Origin: Microbacterium aoyamense
GTDB lineage: Bacteria; Actinomycetota; Actinomycetes; Actinomycetales; Microbacteriaceae
Length of the DNA: 64,000 nt
Direction of reading: 5' to 3'
NCBI RefSeq assembly: GCF_023155855.1
Contig: NZ_JAKNUT010000009.1
Location: 80,053 to 144,052, forward strand
The translations under genes and the position numbers were made by a program. Positions 51,035 through 60,165 of this stretch are shown in pieces (the first letter of the stretch is position 1; each line of letters opens with the position of its first letter). The notes beneath the pieces are model-generated. The model saw only the letters and a list, made by a program, of their open reading frames with translations. It did not search any database and was not told where the DNA came from.

Positions 51035-53670
51035 AGCCGGTCGCACTCCGTCTCGAGCACCGCGCATCCGCCCTCGGCCTCGGGACGGGTACGCCTCGTC
51101 TGAGCTGGACCAATGGCCTCGTCGCTCAGGTCGCCTACGAGATCCGGGTCCTGCGCGCGGACGGGACGGTCACCACATCGGGGCGCATCGAGGACTCCCG
51201 GCCGTCTCTGCGGCCCTGGCCGGGGGTCGCGCTGACATCGCGTGAGGGCGCCGAGGTCAGCGTCCGAGTCTGGGCGGACGCGAAGCAGGCCAGCGAGTGG
51301 AGCGAACCGATCCGCGTCGAAGCCGGGCTGCTCGACCCCGCCGACTGGTCGTCGGAGTGGGCGAGCCCGTCGCCCGCGGCGCCCGCCGGCTCCCCGCGCC
51401 CGGCCTATCTTCTGCGCGCCGACTTCGAAACGGTCGGACGCGTTCAGCGTGCTCGGCTCTACTCGACCGCCCACGGCATCTACGACCTCGAGGTGAACGG
51501 TCGCGCCGTCGACGACGACGTCCTCGCCCCGGGGTGGTCGAGCTATCGTCACCGCCTCCGCTATCGCACGCACGACCTGACGGAGACCCTCGCAGCGGGA
51601 AGCAACACGCTCGGCGCGTGGCTGGCAGACGGCTGGTACCGCGGCCGGATCGGCTTCAACGGCGGGCTGTGGAACGTGTATGGCTCAGATGTCGCACTGC
51701 TCGCCCAGCTGGAGATCACCGATGATGCCGGATCCCGGATCGTCCCCCTTCGCTGGCGTTGGTCGAACTCCCCGATCACGGCGACCGGGCTCTACGAAGG
51801 CGAGAGCTACGACGCACGCCTCGAACTGCCGGGGTGGTCGAGCCCGCGCTTCGACGACTCGCAGTGGGCAGAGGCCACCCCGCTCTCCGCGACATCGTTC
51901 TCCGCCGATCTCGAGGCACCGCCTGGCCCCCCTGTCCGGGTCATCGAGATGATCTCGCCGGTGGCGACTCGGCGAGACGGCGACGTCGTTCGACTGGACT
52001 TCGGACAGAACATCTCGGGCAAACTGCGGATCACCGTCGCCGGTGCAGGCGCGTCGACCCTGACGATGCATCATGCCGAGGTGTTGGAGCACGGTGAGCT
52101 GTCCGTCCGTCCGCTGCGGACGGCGCGCTCCGTCGACACGTTCACGGCTGCGGATGACGCCGAGACCACGTGGACACCCCGATTCGCTGTGCACGGCTTC
52201 CGCTACGCCGAGGTGAGAGGGCTTCCTGCGACGGCGCGTCTCTCTGCCGAAGCTCTCGTGGTGCACTCGGACATGGCGCGCACGGGGTACTTCGCCTCGA
52301 GTTCCGACCTGCTGAACAGGTTCCACACGAACGCCGTCTGGAGCATGCGTGACAACTTCGTCGACCTCCCCACCGATTGCCCCCAGCGCGACGAGCGACT
52401 CGGCTGGAGCGGGGACATCCAGGTGTTCACGCCGGCCGCGGCGTACCTCTACGACTGCACGGGCGTCCTGCAGAACTGGCTGCGCGATCTCGCCGCAGAG
52501 CAGCAGGAATTCGGCTCCGTGATGAACTTCCACCCGTGGCTCGAGTGCGGGTTCCCGAGCGATCCCGCGGCAGCGTGGGGCGATGCCGCCGTCATCGTGC
52601 CCTGGGAGCTCTATCGCAGCACCGGTGACATCGAGCTCATCCGCACCCAGTTCGCAAGCATGAGGGCGTGGGTCGAGCAGGTCAGTCGCCTCACTCATGG
52701 AACAGGCCATTGGCGGAGTGGGTTCCAACTCGGAGACTGGCTCGACCCGTCCGCGCCCCCCGACCGCCCCGGGGACTCCAAGACGGATCCCCGCCTCGTC
52801 GCTACGGCATACCATGCGTACACGGCGCGCATCGCCACCCGGGCTGCGGAACTGCTCGGCGAGGATGCTGCCGCGAGCGAACTGGCCGGCATCGCCCAGC
52901 GCGCCCGGTCGGCGTTCAGACACAACTACGTGTCGTCGGCCGGCATGATCGTGAGCGACACGGTGACGGCGCTCTCGCTCGCGATCGGGTTCGATCTCCT
53001 CGACTCGCCCGCACAGCGCGAGACCGCAGGTCGCCGTCTCGCCGAACTCGTCCACGAGGGCGACTACCTCATTCAGACCGGGTTCGTAGGGACCCCCCTG
53101 GTATGCGACGCGCTGGCTGCAACCGGACACGTGGACGCCGCCTACCACCTCCTCATGCAGGAGCGCATGCCGTCGTGGCTCTATGCCGTCACGATGGGAG
53201 CGACGACCGTGTGGGAGCGGTGGGACAGCATGCTGCCCGACGGCTCCGTCAACCCCGGTGAGATGACGTCGTTCAACCACTATGCACTCGGCGCTGTGGT
53301 CGACTTCATGCATCGGATCGTCGGCGGCCTGGCTGTGACCGAGCCCGGCTACCGCCGGGTACGCATCGCGCCGGTTCCGGGTGGAGGACTGGAGCATGCC
53401 TCGACCGCCCATGTGTCACCATTCGGCCCGATCGAGGTCGCGTGGGCGCGTGAGGACTCCCGACTGATCCTGGATGTCTCGGTGCCTCCGGGTATCACCG
53501 CTGACGTCGTCCTGCCCGCGCCGGGAGAGTCCCCGCGGATCGTCGGGCAGGGGCACCACCGGTTCGAGTGCGCGTATCGCCGGGCCTCGGACGACCCGCA
53601 GCCGCCGCGCCGATGGAACATCCACAACCCCGAGGAACGCCTCGAGATGATCGCCCAGGGGGTGCTCTGA
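51031..53670 (+). CDS. alpha-L-rhamnosidase (GH78)
   Basis: An 879-residue multi-domain GH78 enzyme: N-terminal fibronectin-like and beta-sandwich domains (about 1-330; ARLYSTAHGIYDLEVNGR, DGWYRGRIGFNGGLWNVYG), then the (alpha/alpha)6 barrel with the catalytic signature DCPQRDERLGWSGD near residue 450 and TTVWERWDSMLPDGSVNPG near 730, and a C-terminal beta domain. It releases terminal alpha-L-rhamnose by inversion. No signal peptide, so it acts on imported rhamnosides in the cytoplasm. Start overlaps the permease stop by four bases. Confidence 0.93.
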   Translation: MKPVALRLEHRASALGLGTGTPRLSWTNGLVAQVAYEIRVLRADGTVTTSGRIEDSRPSLRPWPGVALTSREGAEVSVRVWADAKQASEWSEPIRVEAGLLDPADWSSEWASPSPAAPAGSPRPAYLLRADFETVGRVQRARLYSTAHGIYDLEVNGRAVDDDVLAPGWSSYRHRLRYRTHDLTETLAAGSNTLGAWLADGWYRGRIGFNGGLWNVYGSDVALLAQLEITDDAGSRIVPLRWRWSNSPITATGLYEGESYDARLELPGWSSPRFDDSQWAEATPLSATSFSADLEAPPGPPVRVIEMISPVATRRDGDVVRLDFGQNISGKLRITVAGAGASTLTMHHAEVLEHGELSVRPLRTARSVDTFTAADDAETTWTPRFAVHGFRYAEVRGLPATARLSAEALVVHSDMARTGYFASSSDLLNRFHTNAVWSMRDNFVDLPTDCPQRDERLGWSGDIQVFTPAAAYLYDCTGVLQNWLRDLAAEQQEFGSVMNFHPWLECGFPSDPAAAWGDAAVIVPWELYRSTGDIELIRTQFASMRAWVEQVSRLTHGTGHWRSGFQLGDWLDPSAPPDRPGDSKTDPRLVATAYHAYTARIATRAAELLGEDAAASELAGIAQRARSAFRHNYVSSAGMIVSDTVTALSLAIGFDLLDSPAQRETAGRRLAELVHEGDYLIQTGFVGTPLVCDALAATGHVDAAYHLLMQERMPSWLYAVTMGATTVWERWDSMLPDGSVNPGEMTSFNHYALGAVVDFMHRIVGGLAVTEPGYRRVRIAPVPGGGLEHASTAHVSPFGPIEVAWAREDSRLILDVSVPPGITADVVLPAPGESPRIVGQGHHRFECAYRRASDDPQPPRRWNIHNPEERLEMIAQGVL

Positions 53671-55871
53671 TGGAGGAGCGGGAGATGGATCTGGACCAGG
53701 CGGCGTCGCTCCTTTCAGGTGCGGACATGGAAAGCACGAAGGCACTTCCCGCACACGGCACGCCCGCCTTCGTGATGACCGACGGATCGAATGGGCTCGC
53801 ACGCAACCTGCCGGGCTTCGCCGGCAAGATCCCCGCGACCTGCTACCCGACGCTCTCGGCGATGGCCACGACATGGGACCGAGCGCTGGTTCGACGCGTC
53901 GCGCGTGCGATCGCCCTGGATGTGCGCGCCGCCGGGGCGGGCGTGCTCTTGGCCCCGGGCATGAATCTCAAGCGCTCACCGCTGGGCGGCCGCAACTTCG
54001 AGTATTTCTCCGAGGACCCTGTGCTCACGGGCGACCTCGCGAGCGCCTTCGTGGCAGGCGCCCAGTCGACGGGTGTCGCGGCGACGGCGAAGCACTTCGC
54101 GGTGAACAACCAAGAGACCGACCGTATGCGCGTGAGCGCCGACGTCGATGAGCGCGCTCTGCGCGAGGTCTACCTCCGCGCTTTCGAACACGTGGTGCGC
54201 GACGCGAAACCCGACCTCGTGATGGCGTCGTACAACCGCATCAACGGCGTCTACGCCGCGCAGAACCCGTGGCTCCTCACGGAGGTCCTCCGCGAGGAAT
54301 GGGGTTTCGACGGCGTCGTCGTCTCGGACTGGGGCGCCGTCGACGACAGCGTGGCGGCGGTTGCCGCAGGCCTCGATCTGCAGATGCCGGCGACGGGCGG
54401 GGCGTCCGACCGCCTTCTCGTGCACGCGGTGGCCGACGGACAGCTCGCCGAGAGCACTGTGCGCACGGCGGCTGGCCGCGTGGCGGCTCTCGCCCGAAAG
54501 ATCGACCGGGCGGCGGTGGAGGTCCCCTTGTCCGCGGACGACGCCGATGCCCTCGCGACCGAGGCGGCGGAGCGGTCTGCGGTCCTGCTCATCAACGAAC
54601 GTGGCACGCTGCCGCTCGGGCGGGAGATCTCTGTCGCCTTGATCGGCGCATTCGCACTCGCTCCCCGATTCCAGGGCGCGGGCAGCGCCGGTGTCAATCC
54701 GCTGCGTCCCGCGGACTCCCTCGTAGAGTCGCTCCGCGACGCGCACACGGGCTCGGTGGCGTTTGCGGCGGGTTACGCGGCATCCGGGGTCGAGACATCC
54801 GACGAGTTGCTCACCGAGGCCGCAGAGACGGCAGCGGCAGCCGAAGTCGCGATCGTGGTGGTCGGGCTGCCCGAAGACGCCGAGAGCGAGGGCTTCGACC
54901 GCACCCACCTCGATCTGCCGGCGGCGCAGGAACGGGCGATCGCGGCGGTCTCGAACGTGGCCGCCCGCACTGTCGTCGTCGTCGTCGCGGGCGGTGTGGT
55001 CACGATGGAGCGCTGGCGCGCCGGGGTCGACGCGATCCTCTCCACCGGACTGAGCGGGCAGGGGGTGTCGCGTGCGGTCTCGCGCATCCTCACGGGGGCG
55101 GTCTCGCCGTCCGGTCGTCTTGCCGAGACGATCCCGCTCGATCTCGCGCATTCGCCGAGTCACCCGACGTTTCCCGGCGAGCGCGGCAGGTCGACCTACG
55201 GCGAGAGCATCTTCGTCGGCTATCGCGGCTACGACGAGCAGGGCGCCGACGTCGCATTCCCGTTCGGCCACGGTCTGAGCTATACCTCGTTCGAGTACGG
55301 TTCGCCTCGCGTCAGCCGAGATCGCGACGGCTGGGTCTGCGAGGTGGAGGTCCGCAACGTCGGCACCACGGCGGGGCGGGAGGTTGTCCAGGTCTACGTG
55401 TCCGCGCCCACCGAGAAAGCGCGACGTGCGCGCGCGGAGCTCGCCGGATTCGACATTCTCGATCTCGAGCCCGGGGCATCGGCGAACGCGCGCGTGCGTT
55501 GCGCCCGACGTACTCTGGAGCGCTGGGAGCCCGGGACCGGCTGGGTCCTCGATTCCGGCGACTACGCGTTCCTCGTGTCCCGCTCCTCGCGCGACGTGAT
55601 CGCCGAAGTCGTGCAGGCGGTCGAAGGCTCGTCGCCCACCAGCCTCCTCACGCCCGACTCCACCATGGTCGAGTGGCTCGAGCATCCCATCATCGGCGGT
55701 CGCCTTCTCGAACGCGTGGCGGCGCTCGACGACACCGGCGCGACGATGGGTCTGCTGTCCAGCCCGGTCGCCCGGCTCATGATCGGGGGTCTCCCGATCA
55801 AACGTCTCGCTGTCGACGATGGGAACGTCCTGACCGTCGAGTTGCTCGAGGACCTCGCGACCGGGTCGTGA
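53670..55871 (+). CDS. GH3 beta-glucosidase
   Basis: A 733-residue GH3 enzyme: TIM-barrel domain with KHFAVNNQETDRM near residue 148 and the nucleophile Asp in VVVSDWGAV near 220, an alpha/beta sandwich domain (residues about 300-540), then a fibronectin-III-like C-terminal domain (EVEVRNVGTTAGREVVQVYV). It hydrolyses terminal beta-glucosides with retention. No signal peptide. The start overlaps the rhamnosidase stop (TGATG); an ATG at 53685 with GGAGGAG upstream is an equally good start. After rhamnose removal it could strip the glucose of rutinose or neohesperidose. Confidence 0.92.
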   Translation: MEEREMDLDQAASLLSGADMESTKALPAHGTPAFVMTDGSNGLARNLPGFAGKIPATCYPTLSAMATTWDRALVRRVARAIALDVRAAGAGVLLAPGMNLKRSPLGGRNFEYFSEDPVLTGDLASAFVAGAQSTGVAATAKHFAVNNQETDRMRVSADVDERALREVYLRAFEHVVRDAKPDLVMASYNRINGVYAAQNPWLLTEVLREEWGFDGVVVSDWGAVDDSVAAVAAGLDLQMPATGGASDRLLVHAVADGQLAESTVRTAAGRVAALARKIDRAAVEVPLSADDADALATEAAERSAVLLINERGTLPLGREISVALIGAFALAPRFQGAGSAGVNPLRPADSLVESLRDAHTGSVAFAAGYAASGVETSDELLTEAAETAAAAEVAIVVVGLPEDAESEGFDRTHLDLPAAQERAIAAVSNVAARTVVVVVAGGVVTMERWRAGVDAILSTGLSGQGVSRAVSRILTGAVSPSGRLAETIPLDLAHSPSHPTFPGERGRSTYGESIFVGYRGYDEQGADVAFPFGHGLSYTSFEYGSPRVSRDRDGWVCEVEVRNVGTTAGREVVQVYVSAPTEKARRARAELAGFDILDLEPGASANARVRCARRTLERWEPGTGWVLDSGDYAFLVSRSSRDVIAEVVQAVEGSSPTSLLTPDSTMVEWLEHPIIGGRLLERVAALDDTGATMGLLSSPVARLMIGGLPIKRLAVDDGNVLTVELLEDLATGS

Positions 55872-55877
55872 AGCGAC

Positions 55878-56828
55878 TCACGGCACGTCGCGATCGGTGG
55901 CCCACTCCCGAGTGAGCTGTCTGCCCGCCCGGTCGAACAGATCACGCGCCCACGCGTGGGCCGGATCGCCCCGATGCACGGGATGCCACCACAGCGCGCT
56001 CGAGATGGGAGCTGCGTCGAAGGGCGGCTCAACGGCGACGACTCCCGCGATCGACGGGAGCGATGCCAGGAGACCCCGCTGCAGCAGCCCCACCCGATCG
56101 GTGTCGCGCACGAACAGCGGGAGGGCAAGGAAGCTCTCGACGACGACCTCGACGTGCGGCTCGATTCCCATGTACTGCAGCTGACGGCTCGCTGACGTGA
56201 AGGCTGTCCGAGTCTGGAACGTATAGACCCAGGTGACGTCCGCGAGGTCTTCGACCGTGCGGGGCCGGTGCGCGAGCGGATTGTCGGCGGACATCACGAG
56301 CATCCACTCGTCGTTGAAGAGATCGACATACGGCAGGTCGGACAGATAGCCGTGCGGGATCACGATGCCGCAGACGTCGCGCAGCGTCTCGCTCGCGTCG
56401 TCGACGATGGTGGGATTGTGCAGGAGGAAACGGAAGCGGATGCCGGGCGCCTCCTCACGTGCGATGCGCGACACCACCGGAGCCACCGTGCTCAATCCGT
56501 AGTCCGACATGTAGACCGAGAACTCCCGTGTCGCGGTCGACGGGTCCCACTCCGCCTGCTCCTCGAAGATGCGGCGCGCGGATTCGAGCGTCGAGGAGAC
56601 CTGATCGATGAGGCGCACAGCGAGCGGGCTCAAGTCATGCGAGTTACCGCGGCGCACGAGCAGTGGGTCAGCGAAGTGGGTTCGCAGACGCGCGAGCGAT
56701 GCGCTCAGCGACGGCTGGCTCAGGCGCAGGCGCTGCGCTGCCCGGCTCACGCTCCGCTCCGTGAGAAGCGCATCGAGCGCCACGAGCAGATTGAGGTCGA
56801 GGCGCGACAGCGAAGCGGACGAGTTCAT
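55878..56828 (-). CDS. LysR family transcriptional regulator (NodD/LinR-like)
   Basis: A 316-residue regulator: LysR helix-turn-helix (LDLNLLVALDALLTERSVSR, then AQRLRLSQPSLSASLARLR near residues 32-50) and a two-lobed effector domain. The DLNLL opening and overall form resemble the NodD/LinR branch, many of whose members respond to flavonoids or aromatic compounds. It diverges from the ring-cleavage operon at 56965 and converges with the GH3 gene, so it is the natural regulator of that operon. Ligand is inference. Confidence 0.9.
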   Translation of the reverse strand: MNSSASLSRLDLNLLVALDALLTERSVSRAAQRLRLSQPSLSASLARLRTHFADPLLVRRGNSHDLSPLAVRLIDQVSSTLESARRIFEEQAEWDPSTATREFSVYMSDYGLSTVAPVVSRIAREEAPGIRFRFLLHNPTIVDDASETLRDVCGIVIPHGYLSDLPYVDLFNDEWMLVMSADNPLAHRPRTVEDLADVTWVYTFQTRTAFTSASRQLQYMGIEPHVEVVVESFLALPLFVRDTDRVGLLQRGLLASLPSIAGVVAVEPPFDAAPISSALWWHPVHRGDPAHAWARDLFDRAGRQLTREWATDRDVP

Positions 56829-56862
56829 GGGCAGATCCTCCCTGACCGGCCGCCTCAGGTTA

Positions 56863-56914
56863 TCAGCTCAGACGATATCGGTGATAGCGAATCCACTCTT
56901 TGCTGATGAGCTGA
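56863..56914. promoter_or_regulatory. inverted repeat in the LysR/ring-cleavage divergent promoter
   Basis: TCAGCTCA at 56863-56870 and TGAGCTGA at 56907-56914 are perfect reverse complements 36 bases apart. Between them TATC and GATA elements at about 56876 and 56883 give another symmetry. Paired recognition and activation sites are usual for LysR regulators. Confidence 0.4.
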
Positions 56915-56964
56915 GACATTGCAGTCTTGAGGCAGCCAATGCCGGCGACTCGAAAGGATCGAAG

Positions 56965-57981
56965 ATGATCAAGCTGCTGTCCCACCTCTCCTACGTGTCG
57001 ATCACGACGCCCGAGGTCGAGGCGTCGGTGAAGTTCTACGAAGAGCAGGTGGGGTTGACCGTCGTCGACCGGGTCGACGGCTCCGTGTACCTCCGCTGCT
57101 GGGGCGACTACTACGCGTACTCCGTCGTCGTCGTTCCCGGAGACGAGCCGGGTCTCGCCACGATGGCATGGCGATCCACGAGCGCCGAGGCCCTCGACGA
57201 GGCGGCTCGTCGCGTCGAGGCCGCCGGGATCGTCGGCGAATGGATCGACGACGTGCCCCAGATCGGGCGCGCGTTCCGGTTCATCGGTCCGTGGGGTCAC
57301 TCGATGACGATCCACTGGGGCGTCACACACCACAAGGACGTCGAAGGCGACGCGGCATCCATCTACCCCGACCGCCCGTCGCGACGCAGCAAGGTCGCTG
57401 GCGCCCCCCGCCAGCTCGATCACGTGACCGTCGCCGCGAGCGACGTCGACGCGTTCGCCCAGTGGTACGAGGAAGTGCTCGGCTTTCGGATCATGGCCCG
57501 CACGGTGCTCGACGAGGCGCCCATCTCGGTGTTCTCCGTCGTCACCACGAACGAGAAGTCCCATGACCTCGGCATCGTGCTGGACGGATCGTCCCGCGCC
57601 GGCCGGATCAACCACTACGCCTTCTGGGTCGACACACGCGAAGAGCTCCTCGTCGCCGCCGACGTCCTCGGTGAGAACGGCACGCCGATCGAGTACGGCC
57701 CCTCCATCCACGGCATCGGTGAGCAGAGTTTCCTCTACTACCGCGAGCCCTCGTCGCTGCGCATCGAGTTGAACACGGGCGGCTATCGCAACTACGTGCC
57801 CGACTGGGAGCCCAACACCTGGAAGCCGTCGCTGGGCTCGAGCAACATGTATCGCAACGGTGCGATGCCGATGTCGATGACGGAATCCTTCCCGCCCGCG
57901 GACGGCCCCTCAGCGACAGAGGAAGGGGTGCCGGAAGAGATCCGCGCGGCACTGCTGAACCCCTACACCGTCCACGGTTGA
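56965..57981 (+). CDS. extradiol ring-cleavage dioxygenase (VOC, catechol 2,3-dioxygenase type)
   Basis: A 338-residue two-module VOC protein. The C-terminal module carries the Fe(II) triad expected of type I extradiol dioxygenases: His153 in QLDHVTVAASD, His217 in RINHYAFWVDT and Glu268 in LRIELNTGG. The N-terminal module (LSHLSYVSITTPEVEASVKFY) is the structural half. It cleaves a catechol-like ring next to the diol, inserting O2. A 50-residue C-terminal tail exceeds the core. RBS GAAAGG before ATG 56965. First gene of an operon of six. Confidence 0.88.
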   Translation: MIKLLSHLSYVSITTPEVEASVKFYEEQVGLTVVDRVDGSVYLRCWGDYYAYSVVVVPGDEPGLATMAWRSTSAEALDEAARRVEAAGIVGEWIDDVPQIGRAFRFIGPWGHSMTIHWGVTHHKDVEGDAASIYPDRPSRRSKVAGAPRQLDHVTVAASDVDAFAQWYEEVLGFRIMARTVLDEAPISVFSVVTTNEKSHDLGIVLDGSSRAGRINHYAFWVDTREELLVAADVLGENGTPIEYGPSIHGIGEQSFLYYREPSSLRIELNTGGYRNYVPDWEPNTWKPSLGSSNMYRNGAMPMSMTESFPPADGPSATEEGVPEEIRAALLNPYTVHG

Positions 57982-57988
57982 ACCGCAC

Positions 57989-58999
57989 ATGAGCCTCACG
58001 GCGGTCAGCCCGTCCGAGGATCCGGCCGACATCGATCGGTCGGATCCCACGGCCGAGATCAGCATGCGAGCACAGGCGTTCCGCAACTGGGGACGCTGGG
58101 GCGAGGACGACGTGCTCGGCACGCTGAACTTCATCGAGCCGCAGAGCCGCATCGCGGCGGCATCCATCATCCGAGAGGGACGCGTCATCTCACTCGCGCA
58201 GTCGTTCGACACGAACGGTCCGCAGCGCGGCTGGCGTCGACGCACGAACCCTGTGCACACCATGACCGACACGGGGGTGGACGCCGAGCGCGGCACGCAG
58301 GGCATGCCGCACGGGCTGGGCGGCGCGGATGACGTCATCGCGATGCCGCTCCAATGCTCCACGCAATGGGACGGCCTCGGGCACATCTTCGATCACGGCG
58401 TCGCCTGGAACGGGCGACGAGCGGGCGACGTCGTCACCAGTGAGGGCGACCTCGTGACGGGAATCGAGCACGCGGCGGCGGCGATCGTCTCGCGCGGCGT
58501 GCTATTGGATGTCGGCCGCCACCTCAGGCCGGAGTCCGGCGAGCTCGAGGACGGCTACGCCATCACGCCAGCCGATCTCGAGGCAACGGCCGCCGCACAG
58601 GGTGCGACCAGCGTCGTGACGCGCGGTGACATCGTCCTCGTGCGCACCGGCCAATATGCACGGACGCTCCGCGAAGGTTGGGGCGAGTACGCAGGCGGAC
58701 CGGCACCCGGCCTGTCATTGACGACCGCGGGCTGGCTCCATCGCACCGAGATCGCCGCGATCGCCACCGACACGTGGGGCTTCGAAGTGCGGCCCAACGA
58801 GTTCGACGTGCCGTCATTCCAGCCGCTCCACCAGGTCGCGATCCCGAACATCGGGCTGACGATCGGCGAGATGTGGAATCTCGAGGAGCTCTCGCAGGCG
58901 TGCGCCGCCAGCGGTCGCTACGACTTCTTCCTCTCGGCGCCGCCCCTGCCTGTCACCGGAGCCGTCGGCTCCCCCATCAATCCCGTCGCGATCCTCTGA
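57989..58999 (+). CDS. cyclase family protein (kynurenine-formamidase-like metal hydrolase)
   Basis: A 336-residue protein of the cyclase superfamily. GRWGEDDVLGTLNFI near residue 33, the metal-site segment STQWDGLGHIFDHG near 128, RGVLLDVGRH near 170 and DIVLVRTGQYAR near 212 are its conserved parts; HxGTHxD appears as QWDGLGHIFDHG, a common variant. Members hydrolyse formamides, lactones or similar acyl bonds. Within this operon it may open a lactone or hydrolyse a ring-cleavage product. Starts 7 bases after the dioxygenase stop. Confidence 0.85.
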   Translation: MSLTAVSPSEDPADIDRSDPTAEISMRAQAFRNWGRWGEDDVLGTLNFIEPQSRIAAASIIREGRVISLAQSFDTNGPQRGWRRRTNPVHTMTDTGVDAERGTQGMPHGLGGADDVIAMPLQCSTQWDGLGHIFDHGVAWNGRRAGDVVTSEGDLVTGIEHAAAAIVSRGVLLDVGRHLRPESGELEDGYAITPADLEATAAAQGATSVVTRGDIVLVRTGQYARTLREGWGEYAGGPAPGLSLTTAGWLHRTEIAAIATDTWGFEVRPNEFDVPSFQPLHQVAIPNIGLTIGEMWNLEELSQACAASGRYDFFLSAPPLPVTGAVGSPINPVAIL

Positions 59000-59034
59000 A
59001 TCGCGACTCGCACGAAGAACAGAGAGGTTCTGAA

Positions 59035-60165
59035 ATGACTGCAATCACCCGCGCCGCGATCGTCGGAAGCGGAGTCACCGGACTCGCCGCGGCCATCCAG
59101 CTCGCAAAAGCCGGTGTCTCGGTCGACGTGTTCGAGACGAAGCCCGAGCTGAGTCCCCTCGGTTCGGGCATCTCCCTGCAGGGCAATGCGCTCCGTGCAC
59201 TGGACCAACTCGGGGTGTGGGAGGCCGCTCGCGATGCGGGCTACCCGTTCGACGGCCTGACCCTCCGAGCGCCCGGTCCAGATGCGCCCGTCGTCGCGCA
59301 GCTGCCCGATGTGAAGAGCGGCGGGCCGGCCTACCCCGCGGGAATGGGGATGCCGCGGCCCGCGCTGGCTCGGATCCTGCTCGACGAGGCTGTGCGGGCG
59401 GGGGCGAAGATCCACTTCGGGTCGAAGGTCACGGGAGTCCGGCCGTCGGACTCGAGCGTCGAACTCGACGTCGCCGGCGCCACCGTAGCCTACGACCTGG
59501 TCATCGGAGCCGACGGTCTCCACTCGACCGTGCGCGACCTCATCGGCATCGAGACGCGCCCGGCGCCGACCGGTATGGGAATCTGGCGTGCATTCGTCTC
59601 ACGCCCCCGCGACGTCGAGCGCACCGAGCTCTACTACGGCGGTCCCGCGTACATCGCCGGCTACACACCCACCGGCGAGGACTCGATGTACGCGATCCTC
59701 GTCGGCGATGCCGAGGACAACTTCGGTGCCGACGCAGAACAGGCGACCCGCCTCATGCTGGAGCAGTCCCGTGCATACTCCGGTCCGTGGGACTCGATCC
59801 GCGCCGACCTCGAGGCTGGCGCCCAGGCGCACTACACGTGGTTCACGCAGCACGTCGTCCCCGCTCCGTGGAACCGCGGGCGCGTGGTGATCGTCGGCGA
59901 TGCCGCCCACTCCTGCCCGCCCACCATCGCGCAGGGCGCGGCCCAGGGTCTCGAGGACGCCCTCGTGCTGACCGAGCTCCTGATCGCGCACGACGAGGTG
60001 TCCGACGCGCTGTGGGAGCAATTCCACGCGCGTCGGGTGCCGCGCGCCAGCATGGTCGTCGACGCATCCGTCCAGCTGGGTCAGTGGCAACTCGACCACG
60101 ATCGAGAAGCCGATGCCGGCGGCCTGATCTTCAGCGTGTCGCAGAAGCTCTCGGAGCCGGCATGA
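59035..60165 (+). CDS. FAD-dependent aromatic monooxygenase
   Basis: A 376-residue class A hydroxylase with FAD motif VGSGVTGLAAAIQLAKAG near residue 10, DG motif VIGADGLHSTVRD near 157 and GDAAHSCPPTIAQGAAQGLEDA near 289. It uses NAD(P)H and O2 to hydroxylate a phenolic ring, probably to create the diol cleaved by the dioxygenase of this operon. The FAD-monooxygenase plus extradiol dioxygenase pair is also the core of the naringenin pathway of Herbaspirillum (FdeE/FdeC, from memory). AGAGAGG precedes ATG 59035. Confidence 0.87.
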   Translation: MTAITRAAIVGSGVTGLAAAIQLAKAGVSVDVFETKPELSPLGSGISLQGNALRALDQLGVWEAARDAGYPFDGLTLRAPGPDAPVVAQLPDVKSGGPAYPAGMGMPRPALARILLDEAVRAGAKIHFGSKVTGVRPSDSSVELDVAGATVAYDLVIGADGLHSTVRDLIGIETRPAPTGMGIWRAFVSRPRDVERTELYYGGPAYIAGYTPTGEDSMYAILVGDAEDNFGADAEQATRLMLEQSRAYSGPWDSIRADLEAGAQAHYTWFTQHVVPAPWNRGRVVIVGDAAHSCPPTIAQGAAQGLEDALVLTELLIAHDEVSDALWEQFHARRVPRASMVVDASVQLGQWQLDHDREADAGGLIFSVSQKLSEPA

